DNA from: an uncultured bacterium
Lineage (GTDB): Bacteria; Verrucomicrobiota; Kiritimatiellia; RFP12; UBA1067
Assembly: GCA_902763655.1 (NCBI GenBank)
Contig: CACWSW010000006.1
Coordinates: 1-35,763, forward strand
Direction of reading: 5' to 3'
Length of the DNA: 35,763 nt
Shown here: piece by piece, positions 1-8,169 of the stretch
How positions within the stretch are numbered: the first letter of the stretch is position 1
Layout of the letters: each line of letters begins with the position of its first letter
The notes under the pieces: generated by a model
The model's input: only the letters and a program-made list of their open reading frames with translations
What the model was told of the DNA's origin: nothing
Database searches by the model: none
Position numbers and translations under genes: made by a program

Positions 1-1
1 C

Positions 2-271
2 GAGGACTTCTACCGCGACATCACGAAGCGCACGGTGGCCATCGCGAAGAAGTACGGCAAGCTCTCCGAGCGCTGGCTCATGGGCTACTACAAGCAGCCC
101 AAGGACTTCGCGCAGGTCGACCGCTGGGTGGACATCGCCGTGGAGGAGGGCGTGGACCGCATCGCCGCCTGGACCTACCGCGGCGGCTACGGCACGGTCG
201 TGGGTGCGCCGGACGCGCTGAAGCTGTGGGACAGGATAGGGGAGAACTACAGGCGAGTGCTTGGCGCTTGA
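2..271 (+). CDS. C-terminal end of a barrel-like protein (partial)
   Basis: The frame is open from the first bases and ends at TGA 269-271, so this is the last 89 residues of a longer protein. An internal GTG at 35 is not the real start, because the preceding codons read through in the same frame. Visible text includes RWLMGYYKQP, a DRWVDIAVEEGVDRIAAWTYRGG stretch with the feel of the last beta-alpha units of a TIM barrel, and an ending LWDRIGENYRRVLGA. I do not recognise the family. It lies 18 bases before a SIS sugar isomerase and a PfkB kinase, so a role in sugar metabolism (glycosidase, epimerase or aldolase-like) is reasonable, but that is inference from context only. Confidence 0.6.
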   Translation, partial: EDFYRDITKRTVAIAKKYGKLSERWLMGYYKQPKDFAQVDRWVDIAVEEGVDRIAAWTYRGGYGTVVGAPDALKLWDRIGENYRRVLGA

Positions 272-289
272 AGAGCGGTTGACGAGACG

Positions 290-991
290 ATGGGCGAGTA
301 TTTGGATGCGATAACGGAGCTTCTGGCTCGGATAGAGCGCGAGGAGACGGGGGCGATGGCGCGGGCCGCGGACATGGTGGCCGACGTGATCTGCCGCGAC
401 GGGCTTGTGCACGTGTTCGGCTGCGGGCACTCCCACCTCGCGGCGCTCGACACCTTCTACCGCGCGGGAGGGCTGGCGTGCGTCTCTCCGGTGCTGGACG
501 AGGACCTCATGCTCCACAATGGCGCGGCCAAGTCGAGCCGCATGGAGAAGATGTCCGGAATCGCCGCCGAGGCGTATCGCCGCCAGGGCGTGAAGACGGG
601 CGATCTTTTCGTCGTCATCTCCGCGAGCGGCAAGAACGCCGCGCCCGTGGAGATGCTGCGCGCGGCGAAGGCGGCTGGCGTGACGACGGTCGCCATCTCG
701 TCTTCGGCCTACCGCGCGCACGGCGCGACGCTGCTGGACGAGGCCGACATCGCCATCGACTGCAAGGTGCCGCACGGCGACGCCGTGATCGGCGTTGGCG
801 ACGCGAAGATGGGCGGGCTCTCCACCTACGCCTCGCTCTTCATCCTCAACTCGGTCCTCATCGATGGCGCGAAGCGGGCCGCGGCGCGCGGCGTTAAGCC
901 GCCGATCTACGCGAGCGGCAACGTCGATGGCGGCACGGCGAAGAACGTCGCGCTCGAGGAACGGTTCTTCGGGCGCGTCAGGAACCTGTAG
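290..991 (+). CDS. SIS-domain sugar isomerase, UPF0309-like
   Basis: A 233-residue cytoplasmic protein. The SIS fold binds phosphosugars, so it probably isomerises or deaminates a sugar phosphate. The glycine-rich motif FGCGHSH (residues 43-49), FYRAGG (56-61), a following VLDEDLMLHNGA block and SASGKN (111-116) match the UPF0309 'sugar isomerase domain' group rather than GlmS or GmhA. Full family length. The start is ATG 290, with a modest purine-rich stretch (GACGAGACG) just upstream. It lies 18 bases after the partial upstream gene and 12 bases before a PfkB kinase, so all three probably form one operon handling an amino- or deoxy-sugar. The exact substrate cannot be read from the sequence. 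Confidence 0.88.
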   Translation: MGEYLDAITELLARIEREETGAMARAADMVADVICRDGLVHVFGCGHSHLAALDTFYRAGGLACVSPVLDEDLMLHNGAAKSSRMEKMSGIAAEAYRRQGVKTGDLFVVISASGKNAAPVEMLRAAKAAGVTTVAISSSAYRAHGATLLDEADIAIDCKVPHGDAVIGVGDAKMGGLSTYASLFILNSVLIDGAKRAAARGVKPPIYASGNVDGGTAKNVALEERFFGRVRNL

Positions 992-1003
992 GCGAGGGAG
1001 GGC

Positions 1004-1849
1004 ATGGCGCGTATAGCAGTGATTGGACTTGTGGGCAGGTCGATGTTCTTCGACGTGCCGCGCTTCCATTCGGGCGGCGAGACGATACACGCCGAACGCT
1101 TCCACGAGGAATGGGGCGGGAAGGGCTTCAACCAGGCGGTTGCTGCGGCGCGTCAGGGCGCGCGCGTGGCGTTCCTCGGCAAGGTCGGCAGCGAGTCCGA
1201 CTCGCTTGCCGTGAGCGCCTTCTGCGATAAGGAGGGCATAAGGCCCGTCATCTATCGTTCCGAGCCGCCAGACTTGCCGACCGCCTGCGCGGCGATCCTG
1301 ACGGACGGCACGGGCGAGACGCGCGTCACCGTGGCGCGCGGCGCAGAACTCGACGGGGCGGACGTCGATTTCGGCTTCAAGGACGAGATTGCCGCGGCGG
1401 ATTTTCTGCTGCTGAACAACGAAGTTCCCGAGGCGGTGAACCTGCGCGCGTCGGAAATAGCGGAGGAGAACGGTGTGAAGGTGATATTCAACCCCGCGCC
1501 GTCGCGTCCGCTTCCCGATGCCCTGAAGCGCCGCGTATTCCTCTTCACGCCAAACGAGTTCGAGACGGCGGGGCTGGAGGACGTGCGGTGCGAGGTGGTG
1601 GAGACGCTTGGCGCGAAGGGGTGCCGCATCCGTTCGACGGGCGAGGTGGTTCCGGCGGTCCCGTGCGGGGAGGCGGTGGATTCCACCGGCGCGGGCGATA
1701 CGTTCAACGCCGTCCTCGCCGTGCGGCTTGCGGAGGGCGAAACCTTGCGCGACGCGTGCCGCGCCGCCAACGAGGCGGCGGCGAAGAGCGTGACGGTGCG
1801 CTACGTCCTGCCGTCGCTTCCATATAGATCAGCTGCCGGTTGCCGCTGA
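1004..1849 (+). CDS. PfkB/ribokinase-family sugar kinase
   Basis: A 281-residue cytoplasmic kinase that should phosphorylate a small sugar or nucleoside with ATP. The ribokinase N-terminal signature WGGKGFNQA (residues 37-45) and the C-terminal anion-hole signature DSTGAGDTFN (from residue 226, catalytic Asp 232) are both intact; a GAKG element lies before the latter. The protein is slightly shorter than typical ribokinase (about 305). A GGAGGG ribosome-binding site stands a few bases before ATG 1004. It is the last gene of the sugar operon, followed three bases later by a terminator-like hairpin. Family assignment is firm; the substrate (ribose, fructose or a deoxysugar) is not determined. 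Confidence 0.9.
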   Translation: MARIAVIGLVGRSMFFDVPRFHSGGETIHAERFHEEWGGKGFNQAVAAARQGARVAFLGKVGSESDSLAVSAFCDKEGIRPVIYRSEPPDLPTACAAILTDGTGETRVTVARGAELDGADVDFGFKDEIAAADFLLLNNEVPEAVNLRASEIAEENGVKVIFNPAPSRPLPDALKRRVFLFTPNEFETAGLEDVRCEVVETLGAKGCRIRSTGEVVPAVPCGEAVDSTGAGDTFNAVLAVRLAEGETLRDACRAANEAAAKSVTVRYVLPSLPYRSAAGCR

Positions 1850-1851
1850 CA

Positions 1852-1876
1852 AAATCGCGCTTCCCGCGATTTCTTC
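1852..1876 (+). terminator. Probable intrinsic terminator after the PfkB gene
   Basis: AAATCGCG (1852-1859) and CGCGATTT (1865-1872) form a perfect 8-bp stem around a 5-base loop, followed by a short pyrimidine-rich tail. It begins three bases after the kinase stop codon and ends before the argB promoter, a typical terminator position. The T-run is short, so strength is uncertain. Confidence 0.65.
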
Positions 1877-1895
1877 CCCGTGGGACCGCAAAATA

Positions 1896-1904
1896 TGGTA
1901 TAAT
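1896..1904 (+). promoter_or_regulatory. Extended -10 promoter of argB
   Basis: TGG precedes a perfect TATAAT at 1899-1904, an extended -10. No good -35 lies 16-18 bases upstream. The argB ATG at 1915 follows after only 10 bases, so transcription would begin about 0-5 bases before the start codon. Confidence 0.7.
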
Positions 1905-1914
1905 TCCAACTTCC

Positions 1915-2781
1915 ATGGAAAAAATTGACTTGGCGATGCAGAAGGCCGCTGTCCTGACGGAAGCATTGCCCTACATTCAGGACTTTTGCGGCTCCACCGT
2001 GCTGGTGAAGGTGGGCGGGTCCGTGATGGAGAACGAGGCGAACCTCGCCTCGCTCCTCGCGGACATCGCGTTCATGGACGCCGTGGGCATGCGCGTGGCG
2101 CTGGTGCACGGCGGCGGCAAGGCGATCTCGAAGGCGCTCAAGGAGAGCGGACTCGTGCCGCAGTTCGTGGAGGGGCTGCGCGTGACGGACGAGCCGACGA
2201 TGGAGATCGTGCGCCGGACGCTGAACAACGTCGTGAACGCCGACCTGGTGCGGCGGCTGCAGTCGTACAAGACGAACGCGCGGCCCCTGCACGGCAACTG
2301 GATGTTCACCGCCGAGAAGATCACGTCGCCCGACCGGGGCTACGTGGGCGAGCCGGTGGCGGTGGACACGCGGGCCGTGAACGAGATGCTGGACGCGGGG
2401 ATCGTCCCCGTCATCACGCCGCTCGGCACGGGCCGCGACGGCCACCTTTACAACGTCAATGCCGACAGCGCGGCGGCGGCTCTCGCCAAGGCGCTGAAGG
2501 TGCGCAAGTTCGTCGTGGTGTCTGACGTGCCCGGGCTGCTCCGGGATCCGTCGGACCCCGCGACGCTGATGAGGACGCTCCGTCTCTCCGACGTCGCGAG
2601 GCTGAAGGAGGAGGGCGTCATTTCCGGGGGCATGCTCCCGAAGATCGAAGGGTGCGAGGATGCGATCCGTGCGGGCGTGAAGCAGGTTCAGCTCGTGGAC
2701 GGGCGCATGCCGCACTCGCTTTTGCTGGAAATATTCACCCCAGAAGGGGTGGGAACGGAGATCACCGATGAACAAGACTGA
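1915..2781 (+). CDS. argB: Acetylglutamate kinase
   Basis: Phosphorylates N-acetylglutamate, the second step of arginine synthesis. The 288-residue protein has the amino-acid-kinase signatures: KVGGS (residues 32-36), HGGGKAISKAL, NVNAD (180-184), a VVVSDVPGLL strand and GGMLPK near 238-243. ATG 1915 is chosen because MEKIDLAMQKAAVLTEALPYI aligns with the usual ArgB N-terminus; the frame is open upstream, but that part would lie on the other side of the promoter. There is no Shine-Dalgarno. ATG 1936 is a less likely alternative. The usual GLSGKDG-like loop is replaced by ARPLHGNWM, so this is a divergent member. It overlaps argD by 14 bases, which implies translational coupling. argC and argJ are not in the window. 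Confidence 0.9.
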   Translation: MEKIDLAMQKAAVLTEALPYIQDFCGSTVLVKVGGSVMENEANLASLLADIAFMDAVGMRVALVHGGGKAISKALKESGLVPQFVEGLRVTDEPTMEIVRRTLNNVVNADLVRRLQSYKTNARPLHGNWMFTAEKITSPDRGYVGEPVAVDTRAVNEMLDAGIVPVITPLGTGRDGHLYNVNADSAAAALAKALKVRKFVVVSDVPGLLRDPSDPATLMRTLRLSDVARLKEEGVISGGMLPKIEGCEDAIRAGVKQVQLVDGRMPHSLLLEIFTPEGVGTEITDEQD

Positions 2782-3958
2782 GATCATTGACGCATACAAG
2801 CAGTACCTGATGCCGACCTACGCGCCCGAAGTGGTGCTGGAGAAGGGCAAGGGCTCCAAGGTTTTTGGCGTGGACGGCAACCAGTACTACGACTTCACCG
2901 CCGGCATCGGCGTGCACAACATCGGCCACAGCCACCCGGCCGTGGTGAAGGCGATCCAGGAGCAGGCTGAGAAGCTCGTGCACTGCTCGAACCTGTTCGC
3001 CCACGAGGGGCAGGTGAAGCTGGCGCAGAAGCTGGTGGAGATCTCCGGCCTCGGCGGCAAGGTCTTCTTCTGCAACTCGGGCGCGGAGGCGAACGAGGCG
3101 GCGATCAAGCTCGCGCGCCGCTGGGGCAGCCAGAACGGCGGCCGCTACGAGATCGTGACGATGCGCAACAGCTTCCACGGCCGCACGCTCGCCACCGTCA
3201 CGGCGACGGGCCAGGACTGGTGCCAGCAGGGCTACGAGCCGCTGCCAATCGGGTTCGCGTACGCCGACTTCAACGACATCGAGTCCGTCAAGGCGGCCGT
3301 CACGGACAAGACCGTGGCGATCATGCTCGAGGCGGTGCAGGGCGAGGGCGGCGTCAATCCCGCCACCGACGAGTTCATGGCCGGCGTGCGCGCGCTCTGC
3401 GACGAGAAGAACCTGATCATGATCTGCGACGAGGTGCAGTGCGGCATGGGCCGCACCGGCAAGTGGTGGGGTTGGCAGAACTACTCCGTGAAGCCGGACC
3501 TCTTCACCTCCGCGAAGTCGCTGGCGGACGGCGTGCCGATGGGCGCGCTGATCGCCAACGCGAAGTTCGCGGACGTGTTCGCGCTCGGCAGCCACGCCTC
3601 GACGTTCGGCGGCAACCCGCTCGCCTGCGCGGCGGCGCTCGCGACGATCGGCGTGATCGAGAAGGAGAAGCTCCTCGCCGCGGCGGCGAAGAAGGGCGAG
3701 ATGCTCAAGGCCGCCCTGCAGGCGTTCGCCGAGAAGTACGACCAGATCCTCGACGTGCGCGGCCTCGGCCTCATGCTCGGCATGGTCACCGAGGGGCCGG
3801 CGAAGGACGTGGTCGAGGCGTTCGCGGCGGGCGGCGTGCTCGCCTGCACGGCCGGCGCGCACGTGGTGCGCTTCCTGCCCACGCTCTCCATCCGCGAAGA
3901 CCACCTGGAGGAGGCCGTCGAGATGATGGGCGACTCCCTGGACGAGCTTTTCGGCTGA
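2768..3958 (+). CDS. argD: Acetylornithine aminotransferase
   Basis: A class-III PLP aminotransferase that converts N-acetylglutamate semialdehyde to N-acetylornithine (and possibly works in lysine synthesis). 396 residues, normal length. NSGAEANE (103-110) binds the cofactor phosphate, FHGRT (136-140) is the usual loop, Asp 221 in ICDEVQCGMGRTG contacts the PLP ring nitrogen, and Lys 250 in TSAKSLADGVPMGA should form the Schiff base. STFGGNPLACAA follows. The active-site lysine context (SAKSLADG) differs from the common LAKGLGGG, so ornithine or succinylornithine specificity cannot be excluded; overlap with argB favours argD. Its stop codon shares one base with the start of the next gene (TGATG). 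Confidence 0.92.
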   Translation: MNKTEIIDAYKQYLMPTYAPEVVLEKGKGSKVFGVDGNQYYDFTAGIGVHNIGHSHPAVVKAIQEQAEKLVHCSNLFAHEGQVKLAQKLVEISGLGGKVFFCNSGAEANEAAIKLARRWGSQNGGRYEIVTMRNSFHGRTLATVTATGQDWCQQGYEPLPIGFAYADFNDIESVKAAVTDKTVAIMLEAVQGEGGVNPATDEFMAGVRALCDEKNLIMICDEVQCGMGRTGKWWGWQNYSVKPDLFTSAKSLADGVPMGALIANAKFADVFALGSHASTFGGNPLACAAALATIGVIEKEKLLAAAAKKGEMLKAALQAFAEKYDQILDVRGLGLMLGMVTEGPAKDVVEAFAAGGVLACTAGAHVVRFLPTLSIREDHLEEAVEMMGDSLDELFG

Positions 3959-5049
3959 TGCCTGCGATGACGAGGCGCGTCCTATTCTGGGGGCGGTTCG
4001 ACCCCGGCTATTCACGCAACCGCGTGTATGCGGCGCTGTTCCGCGAGCTTGGCTGGGAGGTGGACTACTTCTTCGTGAAGTGGTTTCCGCGCTTCGGCGA
4101 CGTCGAGGCGGCGGTTCGCGGACTCGGGCGCCGCCCGAAGCCCGACCTCGTGTGGGTGCCGGTCTGCCGCCAGCGCGACATCCTGGCCGCCTGCCGCTGG
4201 GCGCACAGGCGCGGCGTCAAGGTGCTGTTCGACCCGATGATCTCCGCCTGGGACAAGAAGGTGCTCGAGCAGCGCAAGTGGAAGGCGGAGGAGCCGCGCG
4301 CACGCAAGCTCCTAGCTCTCGAGACGAAGATGATGCACGCGCCGGACATGGTGACGTGGGACACCTCGTGCCACCTCGAATTCTGCGCGCGCACGTTCAA
4401 CGTCCCGCGCGAGAAGATGCGGGTCCTCCTCACCGGCACGGACGAGTCGGTCTTCAAGCCGGATGATGAAAGCCAATCGCCTTCCACCCTTCCCCATTCG
4501 CCGTTCAAGGTCCTCTACCACGGCGCGTACCTGCCGCTCCACGGCACGGAGTACATCGTGGAGGCCGCGCGCATGACGCAGAGCGAGAACATCCAGTGGA
4601 ACTTCCTCGGCTGGGGCGCGTACAAGGCCGAGACGGAGGCGAAGGCCGCCGGCATCCGTAACATCCGCTTCCTCGACAAGGTGCCGTACGTGGACGTGCC
4701 GAAGGTCATCTGCGCGCACGACGTCGTGCTGGGCGTCTTCGGCACCACCGAGAAGGCGTCGCGCGTGATCGGCAACAAGGTGTACGAGTGCATGGCCTGC
4801 GCGCGGCCCACCATCAACGAGTTCTGCACCGGCTATCCGCCGGAGGCCAAGGACTGCCCCGCAATCAAGTTCGTGCCGCCTGGCGACGCGAAGGCGATAG
4901 CCGATGCGGTGCGCGCCTACCGCGACGACTGGTCGCGGCGCGACTTCTACTTCGCCGCGGCGCGCGACTTCTTTGAGAAGCACCTCTCGATGGCGGTCAT
5001 CAAGGGGCAGCTCGCGTCCATCCTCGCCGACATGGGATTCGGCGCGTGA
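3958..5049 (+). CDS. Glycosyltransferase, GT-B fold (GT4-like)
   Basis: A 363-residue cytoplasmic or membrane-peripheral glycosyltransferase. The N-terminal Rossmann-like half begins RRVLFWGRFDPGYSRNRVY. The C-terminal half has KVLYHGAYLPLHG, IVEAARM, FLDKVPYVDVPKVICAHDVVLGVFG, and an NKVYECMACARPTI segment equivalent to the EALACGxPVI sugar-nucleotide site of family GT4. The start overlaps the argD stop by one base (TGATG), so translation is probably coupled; MTRR at 3967 is an alternative start. The linker between the halves, near residues 170-183, is encoded by a heptad-repeat-like stretch (see the repeat at 4473). Acceptor and donor are unknown. Pairing with argB-argD looks positional rather than functional. 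Confidence 0.82.
   Translation: MPAMTRRVLFWGRFDPGYSRNRVYAALFRELGWEVDYFFVKWFPRFGDVEAAVRGLGRRPKPDLVWVPVCRQRDILAACRWAHRRGVKVLFDPMISAWDKKVLEQRKWKAEEPRARKLLALETKMMHAPDMVTWDTSCHLEFCARTFNVPREKMRVLLTGTDESVFKPDDESQSPSTLPHSPFKVLYHGAYLPLHGTEYIVEAARMTQSENIQWNFLGWGAYKAETEAKAAGIRNIRFLDKVPYVDVPKVICAHDVVLGVFGTTEKASRVIGNKVYECMACARPTINEFCTGYPPEAKDCPAIKFVPPGDAKAIADAVRAYRDDWSRRDFYFAAARDFFEKHLSMAVIKGQLASILADMGFGA
4473..4507 (+). repeat. Heptad repeat inside the glycosyltransferase linker
   Basis: Five consecutive 7-base units all start with CC: CCAATCG, CCTTCCA, CCCTTCC, CCATTCG, CCGTTCA. The last three fit CCNTTCN, the same phase and base pattern as the intergenic array at 32171 (CCCTTCA, CCTTTCA). They encode a Ser/Pro-rich linker between the two halves of the enzyme. 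Sequence is seen directly; shared origin is inference. Confidence 0.55.
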
Positions 5050-5072
5050 CAGCATACGGAAAGGAAGCAATC

Positions 5073-6533
5073 ATGGGACATGGACTTACGCTGGCGCTGG
5101 CCGTTTGCGCGGGCGTGCTGGCCGCGCGGGCCGAAACCATCAACGTGCTGTCGCTTGGCGCAAAGAACGACGGCTCGGCAGACGTGAGCGCGATCGTGAA
5201 CGCGAACACTGCGAAGGGCGCTCTGCTCTTTCCGGCTGGCATCTACAAGGTGGCGCATCCGCTCGTCCTGAAGAACCCCATCCGGGGCGAGGGCTACGCG
5301 CGCATCCCGAAGGTGGACGCCACGCGCACGTGGCTCGTCTCGGAGATCGTCTGCACGAACGGGGCGCGGGGCGTAATCGAGTTCGGCGGCGACAACCCGA
5401 TTAACGTGGAGAACCTCAACGTGATGTGCCGGAGCCGCGAGTGCGGCATCCGCATCGCGGACTGCCGCCAGGGCACGTACACGTTCATCGACAAGGTCGG
5501 CATCTACGGCGTGGGGGCGTGGGGCCTGTACGTGAAGGGGCGCGGATCGCGTCCGATCTTCGCCGGCAACATGACGATCTTCGGCACGACGAAGGATCCG
5601 ACTTCGCGCGCCGTGGGCATCCGCATCGACGGACCGGCCGACTGCCGCCTCACAAACGTCGAGGCGATGGGCGTGAACGTCGGGCTGGAGCTCTTCAACG
5701 GGCACACGTACGGCGACGACATGCACCTCTGGACGGGCGTGATGGGCGCGCACGAGCCAAGCTGGTGGTACGACACGCGTGGCATAGTGCTCGGTTCCGG
5801 GGCGCACTTCACCGGATCGGAGATCTACCCAGACACGTGCTACCATGCGTTCGACATGAAAGGGGAGGGCGCGCTCTGCGAGATAATGAACGTGATGTAC
5901 TGGGAGGACGGGTCCGTGAAGGACGTGAAGAACCGCACCGGCGACTTCCTGCACTTCGCCGACGCGCAGCATCCCGGCAAGCTGGTCCTCAACGGCGGAC
6001 TGATCGGCGTTGGCGGCAACGACGCGCATCCGGGTGCCACGGCGAAGCACTACATGCCGCAGGCCGTCGTGCGCGACGTGATACTCAAGAGCGACTACGC
6101 CATCAAGGGCGCGAACATCGATCGTCTCTGCCTCGGGCGCAACCTGCCTGACTACACCGTGCGCTACGCGGACAAGGGCTGGTGCAAGGTGGCGGACATA
6201 TTCACGGTGGCGAAGACGGGCGCGTGCGAGGGAGTCCTCACGCTCGACGGCGGCGCCGCGTGGCGGTTGTCGGCGGCGAAGGACTCGTCCGGGCGGACGG
6301 ACTTCGCGGCCAAGCCGCTCAACCCGCTCTGCGAGGGCCGCGAGGTGAGGTCGGTCGAGGAGGACGGAATCCTCAAGGTGTTCGTGCTTTGCCCGGACGC
6401 GACGCCCATGTCGGCGCGGTTCGCGACGGAGTACATGTGCGACTATTTCCGCCCGCTCGACCACGCGTCGCTGCGCAGCAAGCGCGGCCATTCCCGCCAC
6501 CGCGACGTGCGCGAGACCTTGGCGGCAAAATGA
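5073..6533 (+). CDS. Exported right-handed beta-helix (pectate-lyase-like) protein
   Basis: A 486-residue secreted protein. A Sec signal peptide occupies residues 1-20 (LTLALAVCAGVLAARA, with an AxA cleavage site before ETINV). The mature N-terminus, NVLSLGAKNDGSADVSAIV, followed by LLFPAGIYKV, is the first-turn signature of the pectate-lyase-3 (PF12708) beta-helix. Repeated short-strand text follows (GIRIDGPADCRLTNVEAMGVNVGLEL). Such proteins are lyases, hydrolases or polysaccharide-binding scaffolds; I see no decisive catalytic motif. ATG 5073 is chosen because AAGGAAG lies 5 bases upstream of the adjacent spacer and the signal peptide starts there; an in-frame codon at 5046 lacks both. The basic C-terminal tail (SLRSKRGHSRHRDVRE) is unusual. 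Confidence 0.8.
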   Translation: MGHGLTLALAVCAGVLAARAETINVLSLGAKNDGSADVSAIVNANTAKGALLFPAGIYKVAHPLVLKNPIRGEGYARIPKVDATRTWLVSEIVCTNGARGVIEFGGDNPINVENLNVMCRSRECGIRIADCRQGTYTFIDKVGIYGVGAWGLYVKGRGSRPIFAGNMTIFGTTKDPTSRAVGIRIDGPADCRLTNVEAMGVNVGLELFNGHTYGDDMHLWTGVMGAHEPSWWYDTRGIVLGSGAHFTGSEIYPDTCYHAFDMKGEGALCEIMNVMYWEDGSVKDVKNRTGDFLHFADAQHPGKLVLNGGLIGVGGNDAHPGATAKHYMPQAVVRDVILKSDYAIKGANIDRLCLGRNLPDYTVRYADKGWCKVADIFTVAKTGACEGVLTLDGGAAWRLSAAKDSSGRTDFAAKPLNPLCEGREVRSVEEDGILKVFVLCPDATPMSARFATEYMCDYFRPLDHASLRSKRGHSRHRDVRETLAAK

Positions 6534-6556
6534 TGCCGTGCCACGCGGCGGAATTG

Positions 6557-6565
6557 TGATATAAT
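6557..6565 (+). promoter_or_regulatory. Extended -10 promoter of the TPR/ECF unit
   Basis: TGA precedes a perfect TATAAT at 6560-6565. No convincing -35. Transcription should start near 6572, next to an ATG at 6574 and just before GGAGA at 6576-6580, so the leader is at most a few bases before the Shine-Dalgarno of the TPR gene. Confidence 0.68.
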
Positions 6566-6588
6566 GGGCGCGAATGGAGAAAGTCGAG

Positions 6589-7674
6589 ATGACGAAAGAG
6601 ATTGCTTTTAGGAAAATGCCTTTCCTTCTCATGGCCGCATGCGCGGCCGTGCTTGTCGGCTGCGACGATGAGGAAGCGCCGGCGCCGAAGCAGCCGCAGG
6701 CGGCGGCTGTCGTGGAGGAAAGCGGCGAGGAATGCCTGCAGCGCGCCATCGACAAGCTGTCGGGCGAGGGCAAGGACATCGAGGCTGCCGACGCGGCGGC
6801 TAAGAAGGCGCTTGAGCTGATGCCGGATTCTGCAGAAGCGCGGCTCGTGGACGGGCAGGCCGCCTACATGAAGAAGGAATACAAGCGCGCCGTCGCGGAC
6901 TTCGACGCCGTCGTGGCGGAGAAGTCGCTGCCGCCGGCCCTTCGCGCCGAGGCGCTCGTCTCCCGGGCCGTGGTGGAAATCGCCCAGAACGAGTTCGACA
7001 CGGCGCGCCTCACGCTGTTCCGCGCGCTGCACCTCGACCACCGCAACGCCGCCGCGTGGTACCACCTCGGCCTGCTTTCCCGCAACACCTACCAGTTCGA
7101 CGAGGCGGCCGTGGAGCAGTTCGAGATGGCCGCTCGCCTTTCCGCCCCCGGCGATCCGCGCACGAAGAAGCTCAGCCGCGAGATCATTCCTGCCATCAGG
7201 GCCTCGCTTGCCGCCGCCGCCGCATCGAGGCCCGGCGCCGCGAAGCGAGATGCCGGCGCTGCTGCGAAGCTGATCGCCGATGCCGAGGCTCTGCGCAAGA
7301 AGCGCCAGATCAGGGCTGCGATGAAGAAGTACGAGGCGGCGCTCGCGGCAGACCCGTTCTCCTATCCCGCCGCGCGCGAGCTGGCGTACCTCGTGTCCCT
7401 CAACGACAAGACCGCGGACGGCGTCGACAAGGCGCTGCGCGCGTACCGCGTCGCCATCGACCTGCGCCCGGTCGTGCAGGACAACTACTACGCGGCGGCG
7501 CAGCTCGCGTACGCGAACAAGCGCTGGGCCACGGCGGTCTCCATCCTGGACCGCGCGATCGCGCACGATCCGGAGAACCACAAGACGCTCGATCTCTACA
7601 TCGCGGCGCTCCAGAAGGCCGGCAGGGAGAAGCATCTCAACGCCTGGAAGGCGTACCGGCAGGAGCTGAAATAG
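6589..7674 (+). CDS. TPR-repeat lipoprotein
   Basis: A 361-residue predicted lipoprotein. The signal sequence (FRKMPFLLMAACAAVLVGC) ends in an LVGC lipobox with Cys 25, followed by an acidic and Pro/Ala-rich spacer, then helical tetratricopeptide-like repeats from about residue 45 to the end (AEARLVDGQAAYMKKEYKRAVADFDAV, NAAAWYHLGLLSRNTYQFDEAAVEQF and others). A scaffold or assembly role in the envelope is likely. ATG 6589 is preferred because GGAGA lies 8-9 bases upstream; ATG 6574 would be leaderless and would add five residues. It is the first gene after the 6560 promoter and 18 bases before the CvpA-like gene, so it probably belongs to the sigma/anti-sigma transcription unit. Confidence 0.82.
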   Translation: MTKEIAFRKMPFLLMAACAAVLVGCDDEEAPAPKQPQAAAVVEESGEECLQRAIDKLSGEGKDIEAADAAAKKALELMPDSAEARLVDGQAAYMKKEYKRAVADFDAVVAEKSLPPALRAEALVSRAVVEIAQNEFDTARLTLFRALHLDHRNAAAWYHLGLLSRNTYQFDEAAVEQFEMAARLSAPGDPRTKKLSREIIPAIRASLAAAAASRPGAAKRDAGAAAKLIADAEALRKKRQIRAAMKKYEAALAADPFSYPAARELAYLVSLNDKTADGVDKALRAYRVAIDLRPVVQDNYYAAAQLAYANKRWATAVSILDRAIAHDPENHKTLDLYIAALQKAGREKHLNAWKAYRQELK

Positions 7675-7692
7675 CGGCGACCGAGGGTTGCG

Positions 7693-8169
7693 ATGGAGCT
7701 GATGCCGCTTGATTTCGTCCTTGCGGGCTTGGCTGCCCTCCTCGCCGGAATCGGGCTTTACCGTGGGCTATCAGGCGAGCTGGGGTCGCTTGCGGGCTTC
7801 GCGGCGGCAAGCGGTGCAGGCTTTTTGCTGATTGGGTTTGCGCGTACCTGCGTGGTCGCCTTGGGATTTGGGAAGTATGCCGCCATGGCGGCATACGTGC
7901 TCGATTTCGTGTTCTCGCTCGTGGCGTTCGGCCTCGCGCGATGGGCCGTCGCGAAGTTCGTGTCCGTGATGGTGCCGCAGCCGACGAATGCCTTCCTCGG
8001 GATGCTGAGCGGACTGTTCAAGAGCGCTGTCGTCATCGGGCTTCTCGCAGGCTTTGGCTTGATGCGGCCAGGCACGTACTCCACTGGATTCTTCGCCACG
8101 CATTCAACTATCGTGCGAGAGGTCGCGGTCTGGGCGGACGCCAGTCTGGCGGAGGCCCCCGAGCAATGA
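7693..8169 (+). CDS. CvpA-like membrane protein
   Basis: A 158-residue integral membrane protein with four hydrophobic segments, roughly residues 6-23, 30-55, 65-85 and 105-123. The opening LDFVLAGLAALLAGIGLYRGLSGELGSLAGF matches the CvpA/colicin-V-production fold, in which a short G-x-x-R-G loop follows the first helix; the NAFLGMLSGLFKSAVVIGLLAGF segment is the typical last helix. CvpA family proteins support envelope integrity; their biochemical activity is not settled. GAGGG lies six bases before ATG 7693. The stop overlaps the sigma factor start (ATGA), so the two are translationally coupled. Confidence 0.75.
   Translation: MELMPLDFVLAGLAALLAGIGLYRGLSGELGSLAGFAAASGAGFLLIGFARTCVVALGFGKYAAMAAYVLDFVFSLVAFGLARWAVAKFVSVMVPQPTNAFLGMLSGLFKSAVVIGLLAGFGLMRPGTYSTGFFATHSTIVREVAVWADASLAEAPEQ

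Noticed and set aside
3220..3957. An upstream extension of the glycosyltransferase frame through argD.
   Set aside because: The extension is Arg/Gly-rich shadow sequence of argD; glycosyltransferase homology starts at 3958-3967.
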